DNA of 64,000 nucleotides from Euborellia annulipes (taxonomy: Eukaryota > Arthropoda > Insecta > Dermaptera > Anisolabididae): positions 62,001-126,000 of the forward strand of contig JAKCPI010003138.1 of NCBI GenBank assembly GCA_023213315.1. The letters are read 5' to 3'. Each line of letters begins with the position of its first letter. Positions within the stretch are counted from its first letter, which is position 1. A program made the position numbers and the translations under genes. A model generated the notes under the pieces. That model worked only from the letters and a program-made list of their open reading frames with translations, made no database searches and had not been told where the DNA came from. Of this stretch, positions 55,620 through 64,000 are shown in pieces.

Positions 55620-57010
55620 TTTTTTCAATTAAAAAAAAAAATATATTTAATTACTAATTATGATAGAAAAGCATGGGGTGGGGGAGGAGAGAGAAAAAGA
55701 GAACGGACTTCATATGATTAAAGAAAAACATGTTAATAATAGAGATTAATAAAGAATATTTGTTTTTAAATTTTATCTATTAAAAAAAAATAATATTTTA
55801 ATTTATTAGAAGGGGGTGATTTACACCCTCTCACTCCCTGGGTGTCATACTTTATCAGAATGTTATAATTACAAATTGGATAATATTATGAGTTTATTAA
55901 AAAGAGAAAAAAAATGAAAATTAAAATATGTAATATTGCGATCATATCAAAAATTCGACGTCGAGGATATATACTCGTTTTGAGGGTCCCTAATTCCAAA
56001 AAAAAAAGTGGGTCCCTCAAAATGCTCAGTAGGGATGTTTGTTTGTTCAAATCTATTTCGACACAAAAAAAAAAATCTGGCAAACAAATACAGAATGCAA
56101 CTTTAAATTACCGAAAGTAAGAGAAAGTTGTGTACTGTGCAATCACTCACACCAGATTACCTTTCCCCCTCACTGAAAAACTCCTCTGCCGTTAAGGGGA
56201 GGGAGAGAGAACATACCCCAATTGATTGGAGGAAAGAATTTTATAAAAAAATATAATTTTTATTTTGAAATTTTATTTATAAGAGTAATTTGGTGTCTAA
56301 GAAGGGGTGGATTACACCCTCTCTCATCCCACTTTATTAAATACCTTAATAATTAGATGATCAAACGGGGAGTCGTGAATTTGGGGGGTGAACGAACGTC
56401 GTTTTTGCACAAATAACAAAGAAATAGACGAAATTAAGAATTTAATTTTTCAATTAAAAAAAATTTAATTACTAATTATAATAGAAGTTAGAGTTTTTGT
56501 TAAGAAAGCATGGGGTGGGGGAGGGGGGAAAAGGCGGCTTGAAAGAAAGAGAAGGAGGGGGTTCCCCCCCATCCCACTTTATTAAATACCTTAATAATTA
56601 GATGATCAAACGGGGAGTCGTGAATTTGGGGGGTGAACGAACGTCGTTTTTGCACAAATAACAAAGAAATAGACGAAATATAAGAATTTAATTTTTCAAC
56701 TTAAAAAAATATTTAATTACTAATTATAATAGAAGTTTTAGAGTTTTTGTTAAGAAAAGCATGGGGTGGGGGAGGATGGAGCGAAAAAGAGAACGGACTT
56801 CATATGATTAAAGAAAAAGATGTTAATAATAGTGAATTAATTAATAAGTTTTGTTTTTAAATTTTATCTATTAAAAAAAATAATATTTTAGTTTAATAAA
56901 AGGGGTTGATTTACACCCTCTCACTCCCTGGGTGTCATCTTTATCAGAATGTTATAATTACAAATTGGATATTATTATGAGTTTATTAAAAAGAGAGAAA
57001 AAAAAAGTGG
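55620..57010 (+). repeat. Segmental duplications around a family K deletion copy
   Basis: 55620-55905 recurs at 56690-57005 (GCATGGGGTGGGGGAGGA, GATTTACACCCTCTCACTCC). 56326-56570 and 56571-56815 are a tandem pair offset by 245 bp (ATCCCACTTTATTAAATACC). Between, 55915-56160 is a short family K copy with both ends. A nested, recently shuffled repeat block without genes. Confidence 0.8.
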
Positions 57011-57410
57011 AAATATAAATAATTATAAAATGTTAGTTAATCCGTTATGCAAATGAGATAAGGAAATATTCAATACCTTAATGATAAGATGACCAAACGA
57101 GTGGATGAACGTCTTAATGGCACAAATAACACAACACATATATAAAAGAAACTAAAACACACGCGAGAGACGAACGGAGTGACTCATGACACGACTCGAA
57201 TTCAACTAGAGACAGGCAGGCAGGCATCGATCGATAGAGAAATAGCATTGTTCTCGCAGGGCCCAAGTAGAATTATCAAATAAATTCTCTATTTATAAAA
57301 ATACTTTTCATTTGAAAACAAACTAACGGGGATTTATTCTGTTGGGAATAAAATCGATATCTCTTTTATTAAATAACTATTAAAAGACTCACTTCTTTTA
57401 CACACCCTTC

Positions 57411-58115
57411 CTTAACTCACCCTCTATTAAATAAAATACTTCTAAGCGTATTTTTTTGTATTTATTTATTTATTAGGGATCTATTGGAAGTGAAATAATT
57501 TTTAAAAGACTTATTTAATTAATCCACCCCCAAAACTCACCCTCTATTAAATAAAATACTTCTAAGCGTAATTTTTTGTATTTATTTATTTATTAGGGAT
57601 CTATTGGAAGTAAAATAATTTTTAAAAGACTTATTTAATAAATCCACCCCCAAAACTCACCCTCTATTAAATAAAATACTTCTAAGCGTAATTTTTTGTA
57701 TTTATTTATTTATTAGGGATCTATTGGAAGTAAAATAATTTTTAAAAGACTTATTTAATAAATCCACCCCCAAAACTCACCCTCTATTAAATAAAATACT
57801 TCTAAGCGTAATTTTTTGTATTTATTTATTTATTAGGGATCTATTGGAAGTGAAATAATTTTTAAAAGACTTATTTAATAAATCCACCCCCAAAACTCAC
57901 CCTCTATTAAATAAAATACTTCTAAGCGTAATTTTTTGTATTTATTTATTTATTAGGGATCTATTCGAAGTGAAATAATTTTTAAAAGACTTATTTAATA
58001 AATCCACCCCCAAAACTCACCCTCTATTAAATAAAATACTTCTAAGCGTAATTTTTTGTATTTATTTATTTATTAGGGATATATTCGAAGTGAAATAATT
58101 TTTAAAAGACTTATT
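57411..58115 (+). repeat. Six-copy tandem array, exact 120-bp period
   Basis: Units start CACCCTCTATTAAATAAAAT at 57419, 57539, 57659, 57779, 57899 and 58019. They contain CTTCTAAGCGTA, a TATTTATTTATTTATT run and GGGATCTATTGGAAGTGAAA. Units differ at one or two bases each; the last is truncated before AATAAATCC. Confidence 0.97.
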
Positions 58116-58119
58116 TTTA

Positions 58120-58490
58120 CAAAAAAAAAACGAAATTTCCTGTGTTATTTAAATGGGAAATCGAAAATATCAATGAGCCACCTCTTAATATTAATATTAA
58201 GAGCTCAGGTCTTACCAGAATTTTTTTTTCATCATTTCGAATGAGATTTTCATAGTAACTAAGGAAAAAAAAAGTTTTTGGCCCACCCTAATATATATAG
58301 CTAAATATTTTTCGAGATCTATATATTTGAATAAGATAATAGTATTCAAAATACCCCGATTCGGACTAAACAAGTCATAGATATATTTAAAAGGATGTTT
58401 GGCCTCACCAATAAAAAACACACAGTCTCGTTAAAAATATCTAATATATATATTCATAAATAATTTTTATCGTATAGGCCTAAAATCTTA
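58120..58490. other. AT-rich, nothing recognised
   Basis: Contains a short palindrome TTAATATTAATATTAA near 58185; no gene. Confidence 0.4.
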
Positions 58491-58494
58491 TATA

Positions 58495-58750
58495 GTCTAA
58501 GTTGCCGAAAAGATTGTGTGCTTCTGGGTCTGACAAAGAGTGTGAGTGTGGAATGGGAAAAAAGTGTGTTAAAAAAAAAAACCTTAATAAAATAATTCTT
58601 AAAGTTATTTTTTCATCAATTTCCGTTCAATTAAAATTGCAATAAATTGAAAAAATCTGGTGTGACAAGCACAGACACAACTTTCGATTACCGAAGGTAA
58701 GAGAAAGTTGTGTGCTGTGCGACAGTCACACCAGATTTTTTTTATTGTAA
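58495..58750. repeat. Repeat terminus and solo family K hairpin
   Basis: 58497-58580 is the GTTGCCGAAAAGATTGTGTG terminus family. 58652-58740 is a perfect family K end hairpin (ATCTGGTGTGACAAGCACAG ... CTGTGCGACAGTCACACCAG) with no body attached. Confidence 0.8.
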
Positions 58751-58754
58751 AGGA

Positions 58755-59490
58755 AATTTTTAAAATAATTAGCCTTGGTTGAAGATAGTAAGCCAAGGTC
58801 CTAACCTTAGAAGGGAGACCATCGGAAAAAGCTTAGTGCATGGTAACTATTAATGTGAAGTAAAAAAAAAGTGTAGGAGAAATGTTCTTGACAAATTGGG
58901 GTTGTTATTATTAAGGTCGAATGAAAATACGAATCATAAAACAAGCGTGACAAAGGGGGTTTGTTATGCTTCAATATTCTTCCCCTTTTTATAAAAAGGT
59001 TTTCAAGGGCTCTTAGTTGATTACACACCCCTTTCAATGTTATAAATGCCCAATTGAATCCTTAATAAGAAATAGTGTTATTTTTGAGATTTTTGAAAAG
59101 CTAACATTCCATTATCATGGAATTTAACTGATTGCAGACAAGATTAAAGACAATATTGTTATAATAAATTAATAAATAAACTAGAGCACCATTAGTTGTA
59201 TTTATTTATTTATTATAGGGGGAATTGTTTTTCTTGTCTGCAATTCAATTAAATTTTTTGACAATTTCTGTCCAAGTGACAATATTTTGGTCTAAATCTT
59301 CTCAACTAGAATTCTGCGGAAACGATGTGTTCCATGAAACAATGTTAAGGTTTCAGCAAGCAAGAGACTCCAAATTCAATATTTATGGTCCAAAAAATAA
59401 GCGCCAATTTCAATTTCACATTAATATTGCAATATTTATTATAAATATATTAATATTAAATTATTATACAAAAGGAATTTATTATTTATC
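58755..59490. other. AT-rich, nothing recognised
   Basis: 59225-59680 has a 151-codon plus-strand frame, AT-rich and running into the following MITE and SINE; not accepted as a gene. Confidence 0.4.
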
Positions 59491-59495
59491 AGTAC

Positions 59496-59814
59496 CAGTG
59501 TTTCTCAACTTTTTGATATGCCCCATAAGCCTTTCTAAAATTCTTGTGCCCTCCCTCCCCAAACATATACAAAATTTTATTAATCAAAAAGTCCTTGACT
59601 TATGTCTCAGAGGTAGAATTTCTGGTGCCAAATGTCAAGGGTTCGCATCCCGTCCCAGGCAAAAAATTTATTCTAATTGAATTGGATTCCAATCAATTGA
59701 AATAAATGATTAAGAAACTGAATTTTAGAAAGAAATCACTAGCAAACAAAAGACACTAATTAAATTTTCGAATTGCCCCCCTGTGGGGCGTAGGCTCCAC
59801 GTTGGGATACCCTG
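59496..59814. mobile_element. hAT-type MITE with a SINE inside
   Basis: CAGTGTTTCTCAACTTTTTG at the left; right end, inverted, CAGGGTATCCCAACGTGGAG. Target duplication not evident. The interior 59595-59710 is a SINE (GTCTCAGAGGTAGAATTTC, GGGTTCGCATCCCGTCCC, ATTGGATTCCAATC). Confidence 0.6.
59595..59710 (+). repeat. tRNA-derived SINE
   Basis: B-box-like GGGTTCGCATCCC and an A-box-like TCAGAGGTAGAATTTC; body ATTGAATTGGATTCCAAT. Nested in a MITE. Confidence 0.65.
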
Positions 59815-59819
59815 AGTTA

Positions 59820-60225
59820 TGCCAAATTATAAGCCGAAACGGAATTTCCCTAATCTAATTAAATGGTATACCAGAATGAAAAATATTATAAAATTTTGTT
59901 ACACGGAGGGTGCGGGAGAACTTGAATAAGAGTGAAAAGAATTGAGAAACGGTGGTCTAAATAATAAATTTTGAAAAAAAGTCAATAGTTTATCAAAGTG
60001 AATTCGATTAATTGGCTGAAAAAGAAAAATCTTTTTTTTTTTTAATGGACCTTTACGCTTCTGTATAAATGACATTAAAGCGACAATAATTTAATTTTCG
60101 AAGGGTCTGTCTGATCTTTTCCATTTAAAAATGATCCACTTTGATCGTTTGAAAAGAAAAATCCAGCATCAAAGCGGTTGTTCAATTAAAGGGTGATGTC
60201 GAGGATTTCAAATGAATCGTAAGAA
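59820..60225. other. AT-rich, with a hAT end-like fragment
   Basis: GAATTGAGAAACGGTGGTCT at about 59938 resembles an inverted hAT MITE end. The rest is unrecognised. Confidence 0.35.
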
Positions 60226-60229
60226 TTGA

Positions 60230-60480
60230 GTGAATGCAAATATCGGCTGTTTGTTTTGGGTGGTTAATCGGCTAAGAGAGGCGCAAGTCCTCAAGGGTGC
60301 AAGTAGAGGTGGAGGTGGAGGCGCCACACTAACCCAGATGACGGCGCGCAGACGCAACAGCAACCTAGACACAGTTTAGCGGTGACCTAGATCCAAACAC
60401 AAGGCTCCGGCGCAGGCCACAGGTCCACCCAACCACCCAATACTTTTCATTCCAATCAACCCCATAGAGCACCCTATCAT
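60230..60480. promoter_or_regulatory. GC-rich island
   Basis: AGGTGGAGGTGGAGGCGCC, GATGACGGCGCGCAGACGC and CTCCGGCGCAGGCCACAGG stand out from AT-rich surroundings. No coding frame of quality on either strand. A candidate regulatory block. Confidence 0.25.
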
Positions 60481-60762
60481 CATCAAGTGATCAATCATCC
60501 AAGAGATTATTATAAGAAAAAAGTTCTTTAATGATTAGAGACCTTGTAAAAATTTGAGAGTAATGTTGTAATTTTTATCTGAATAATACAAATTATCTAC
60601 TTTATTAATTTGGTAATACTATAAAGACCGGTTGCTTCACTTCTTAGTAACTAGCTATTCCTAGGGTAAGCTAAATGACTATGATTTTCGCGTCTTTTCA
60701 CATCTAATTAAGTATATGACCAGATCGTAGTTAAACTAGTCAAGGCCCAATGTTAGGTATAA

Positions 60763-60857
60763 GGCTTGTGTTTCTAATTTCACCCCTTATTAACTAAGGG
60801 GTGAAATTAGAAACAAGCCTGTACCTATTAACTTAGGGGTGAAATTAGAAACACAAG
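60763..60857. repeat. Three copies of a 24-bp word, one inverted
   Basis: CTTGTGTTTCTAATTTCACC at 60765 is the inverse of two following copies, GGTGAAATTAGAAACAAG (about 60800-60817) and GGTGAAATTAGAAACACAAG (about 60838-60857). The first two form a perfect hairpin with a short loop. Confidence 0.9.
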
Positions 60858-60869
60858 AGCTTGTTCTTG

Positions 60870-61215
60870 TTTACAATATCGATGATTTGCTATCGTTCGG
60901 ATAAGTTTGTTAGTTGACTATATGTGAAGAAACCAGCTCTCTGAGTTTTTAGATGAATCAGCATTGATTCAAAATGGGTTTTCTTAAACTTCTTAGACTT
61001 CAAGTTTCCATAGAAAGTAAGTAGTTCTAATTGCAGGAATATTTCATTTCATTCGGCAATATAAATGTAAATATATAAAATACCTTGGAAAGAATATATT
61101 GATTGGCAAGAAATTATACCGAGTGGCAGGTGAAAGAGACTGACCAAAGTGGTAAGGGAAATTTTTTTTATAATCTTTTTCTCCATCTTGGCTTTAAATA
61201 CTTATATTAATAAAG
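60870..61215. other. Unrecognised
   Basis: AT-rich; no gene or repeat family recognised. Confidence 0.4.
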
Positions 61216-61219
61216 ATAA

Positions 61220-61345
61220 ATATTTTATATCATTTGGTATCCCAATAAATTCATCGGACTGTCTGCGATCCGAACACATTCCCCTTGGTGTTTAGATTAT
61301 CAATATTGACATTTGCCTCTAAACTCTCGGCCACGAGGGGTGGAA
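61220..61345 (-). repeat. tRNA-derived SINE, minus strand
   Basis: Minus strand: CCACCCCTCGTGGCCGAGAG head, GTTCGGATCGCAGACAGTCC (B-box derivative) and tail GATGAATTTATTGGGATACC; same family as 25780-25930. Confidence 0.6.
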
Positions 61346-61634
61346 TTTTGATGCCAACAAAATATACATAACTTGGATGGTTTATTATCATTATTTACAT
61401 ACACATTTTCAAGAATTGGATATTTTAATTTCAAGGTCACGAATAATTGGTTATCATTATAACTAAATAGTTCGTGTATAAACTTTGTTATCTATTCAAG
61501 GTCAGTTTCACTAATCCGAATGGTACAATAGGAAAAACATAAATTTTGACACGAAATAATTGGTTTTGAAATATGAATCTGTATTTATATTATAATAAAT
61601 CTCTACACAAAAGATCATATTTTCTAAGCCAACT

Positions 61635-61725
61635 TATAAAAGGGGAGGTCAGGTCAGAGTGTGGTGAACCCAAGTTACCTGACGGGTATGATTATCATTA
61701 CACCATCCCTCAGGTGTAATAACTA
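61635..61725 (-). repeat. tRNA-like SINE head, minus strand
   Basis: Minus strand: GAGGGATGGTGTAATGATAA (A-box-like), CTTGGGTTCACCACACTC (B-box-like). It was first considered as a MED13 exon because of a GTAACT donor-like site, then rejected. Confidence 0.5.
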
Positions 61726-61909
61726 ACTGGCGTGGCCAAGTTTTCGTTGAGGGGAGGAGCAAAAGTCTGAGAAACACCCCCCTCCAAAGTAACGAGTCTA
61801 ATGTTTTTATTAAAGGTAAGGTAATATACTGTACCTAAATGCACACTTATTTATTAGTTTTATTTATTGTTTTTATCAATTTGAGATTTTTTTTCTTCCA
61901 TAATAAAGT

Positions 61910-62115
61910 TTTTTCTAGGCTTTTTATTATTGGCGCCTACACGGATCAATGGTTGTCTATTTTAAAGGCGAAATTTGATTTTTCTATTATATCCCTATTT
62001 ATTTCAAGTAATCAATTCAAATGAAATAATTTTTTCTCGCTTGGGGTGGGAAGCGAACCCGGGCCCCAGTCATGAGAAGCTTATGTCTTCTCTCTGAGCC
62101 ACGGGTCACGGGCGA
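61910..62115 (-). repeat. tRNA-derived SINE, minus strand
   Basis: Minus strand: CCGTGACCCGTGGCTCAGAG head, GGGCCCGGGTTCGCTTCCC (good B box), body TTGATTACTTGAAATAAATA. Same head as 19640-19740. Confidence 0.7.
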
Positions 62116-62399
62116 AAGGATGAATTTAATTATGAAAAAATTACAAAAAATGTTGTAATTTTCAAAGAGTAGACCAACTATTCTCTTTATGTATTAACTG
62201 GTTTTCTGAGCTATAAATGAGTTTAGTCAATTCGAATAAAACAAAATAAAATTGACTTCTTTATTTTATTTGAAAAAACTAGACTCGAAAGTTCAACAAA
62301 ACCTGACATAATTGTTTTTATAAAATGAATTACCATTCCTAAAATTATTCTATTGATATTAAAATAATAACGCTTGTTTTGGAGCTATTATATTTAGGC

Positions 62400-62700
62400 C
62401 AAAATTTAATTCCACTATACAATCGACGTTTCGGGAGTCTGACAGGACTTATGTGGTTTTAGAAAATTAGCCTTCTTGGTTTTATCATTTAAGTATGAAA
62501 TCAGTGGTCTAAATTCGTCTGCGTATTTGTAGAAAGCCATTTGTAATCGAATTATCTTGATGCCTTTCTACTGATAAGCAGACGAATTTTGACCAGTGAT
62601 TTCATTCTCTAAGGATAAAACCAAGAAGGTAACTTTCCACATTAGTACTGAAGAAGGGAGTTCACGTCAACTGTATAGTGGAATTAAAGTTTGGCCTGAA
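62400..62700. repeat. Foldback with hammerhead-like boxes split between arms
   Basis: The left GGCCAAAATTTAATTCCACT and right AGTGGAATTAAAGTTTGGCC are inverted. The left arm on the minus strand keeps ACTCCCGAAACGTCGA; the right arm keeps CTGAAGAAGGGAGT. Together they imply an ancestral core with an AGGGAGT/ACTCCC-type stem. Confidence 0.75.
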
Positions 62701-62739
62701 TATACCACCATAACAAACATTATTTACTAGTTGTTTCTT

Positions 62740-62840
62740 GATGGCTGGATATTATGATATGAGGATGCGTTACAAGGGCAGATTTTTGTTTTATTTTTCG
62801 CCTTGGCTGCCCTTGTAACGCATCCTCATATCAAACATTA
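62740..62840. repeat. Short foldback related to 17830-18240
   Basis: TGATATGAGGATGCGTTACA and its inverse bracket TTTTTCGCCTTGGCTGCCC, the arm end of the 17830-18240 family. Only about 100 bp. Confidence 0.65.
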
Positions 62841-63064
62841 TTTATATTGATATTGAAATAATTAAAAAAAAAATTCCAAGAATCGAAACGGTGAATTTCG
62901 TAAAATTATGGAGTAAATTAAATTCAGGTTAAAATCAAAATCAATAGGTCTAATAAAGCCACGGTGGGAATTAATTTTTTTAAACAGATCAGCCGAAAAT
63001 TATATTTAAATTAATTTTTCTAAACCCTAAAGCCCACTTCCCCTAGAGTTGTTGATAAATGTCA

Positions 63065-63165
63065 ATAATTATGGTTTTAAAGGTCACGGGGGACAGGTTC
63101 AGATCCCAAGCAGCCCGATGATTTAAATCATTTGGATACCAAATAGATCTTAATATACTTGTCTG
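63065..63165 (+). repeat. tRNA-derived SINE fragment
   Basis: GGGGGACAGGTTCAGATCCC (B-box-like) and the tail GCCCGATGATTTAAATCAT...GGATACCAAATAG, as at 40330-40455. Confidence 0.55.
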
Positions 63166-63319
63166 GTACTCGCTTCAAATTTATTTATATACAATAGTAA
63201 TAGGTGTTTTTATTTTCAAGGTCACTGATAATCGTTTATCATGATAATTAAAAAAAAAAGTTCGCTATCTATTCAAGGTCACTTCCAATAATCCTGAGAC
63301 AGATATTTGTGGTTTAGAA

Positions 63320-63595
63320 TGAGTTGAAAAATGAGAGAGCTTGTGGGCAAAGGCGGGAGAGATAGAGAACGAGAGGGAGAGTGAATGGGAGAGAGAAGGG
63401 ATGAAAAAGGGCTTGGGGTTGAAGGCAGCTTTTGGCTAATAGAGCGGCGCCGGGTGGTATGCTGAGGGATCAATGCTCTGCGCGCGGCAGCAGAGAGCAC
63501 AGAGGGGTCAACGGCTGCGCCCCAGGCGTTGCCAACGAAAAGCCACCTCCCAGCCCACCAAAACCCAACCGAGTATTTATCATCTATTCCTCTCT
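63320..63595. promoter_or_regulatory. GC-rich island with GAGA tract and GTTGCC motif
   Basis: GAGAGATAGAGAACGAGAGG and GAGAGAGAAGGG on the plus strand, then GAGCGGCGCCGGGTGG, TGCGCGCGGCAGCAGAG and GCGTTGCCAACG. Same flavour as the islands at 21945, 27850, 34150 and 49750. Function inferred only. Confidence 0.3.
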
Positions 63596-63737
63596 ACTTA
63601 TACACTCACTACACTTAATTCTATATAATACGATTGTTTTATAAAAAAGTCACACCTCTTAAAGACAAAGAGATCGAGTTAATGGGATAGGAATTTCATA
63701 TTATATTCTTTTATTAAAGAGGAAAGAATGTTAAATC

Positions 63738-64000
63738 ATTTTTACTTTCTCTTACCTCTATATATGTCAATATATATAGAGAGAGAAAGTATTGGTTTCA
63801 TGTCAAAAATTCGATGTCAAGATTTTGATGGATATATACTTTTGGAGGTCCCTGAATCCAAAAAATATGTCTGTGTGTCTGTGAACAAAATATCTCAAGA
63901 ACGAAAAGAGCTAAGAGGTTGAAATTTTATATTTAAGTTAGGTACTCCGCTGGGACGTGACAAGAAGATTTTGAACAAAATCGGCCAAAAAGTACTATTA
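63738..64000 (+). repeat. Hairpin-ended family K, 5' part, cut by window edge
   Basis: TTTTACTTTCTCTTACC ... ATATAGAGAGAGAAAGTATT, then CAAAAATTCGATGTCAAGAT, TCTG repeats and ACAAAATCGGCCAAAAAGTA, matching 53121-53400. It continues beyond the window. Confidence 0.85.

Noticed and set aside
57411..58115. CRISPR array
   Set aside because: Units are contiguous 120-bp repeats without unique spacers, in a eukaryotic context.
59225..59680. 151-codon plus-strand frame
   Set aside because: AT-rich codons, and the 3' half is translation of a hAT MITE and a SINE.
61640..61720. Minus-strand CAG|GTAACT as a MED13 splice donor
   Set aside because: The sequence is a tRNA-like SINE head with A- and B-box-like motifs; no MED13 peptide.

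Overview
The window reads as a gene-poor, AT-rich, repeat-laden piece of an animal nuclear genome, most likely an arthropod (probably an insect). The evidence is spliced exons with GT-AG junctions, long introns full of decayed transposable elements, tRNA-derived SINEs, and a protein whose Pro/Ser/Gln-rich linkers look invertebrate. I cannot name the species. I see no bacterial, plasmid or viral gene.

One protein-coding gene is supported: MED13, the Mediator kinase-module subunit, on the minus strand. Eighteen exons between 678 and 29667 join in frame; the phase agrees at every junction. They encode about 1,920 residues running from the end of the N-terminal domain to the acidic/Ser-Pro linker before the C-terminal PIWI-like end. 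The last ~150 residues lie left of base 1. The first ~100 residues were not found: either they lie beyond base 64000, or small exons in 29.7-64 kb escaped me. The right half of the window therefore looks like a very long 5' intron or 5' flank.

Layout: 1-9.9 kb, compact 3' half of MED13 (11 exons). 10.4-21.1 kb, more widely spaced exons separated by foldback elements. 21.1-29.6 kb, a repeat-rich intron. 29.6 kb, the most 5' exon found. 29.7-64 kb, no recognisable coding sequence, but hAT, Tc1/mariner and SINE relics, a hairpin-ended repeat family, a 1.5-kb near-perfect palindrome, a six-copy 120-bp tandem array, and several isolated GC-rich islands that may be regulatory.

The most interesting pattern is a set of otherwise unrelated foldback elements. 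Most carry the same two short boxes, CTGANGA and, about 20 bases later, GAAAC, separated by a self-complementary stretch. That is the core layout of a type I hammerhead ribozyme, as known from Penelope-like elements and retrozymes. At least a dozen loci show it, usually as inverted pairs, several with other elements nested inside.
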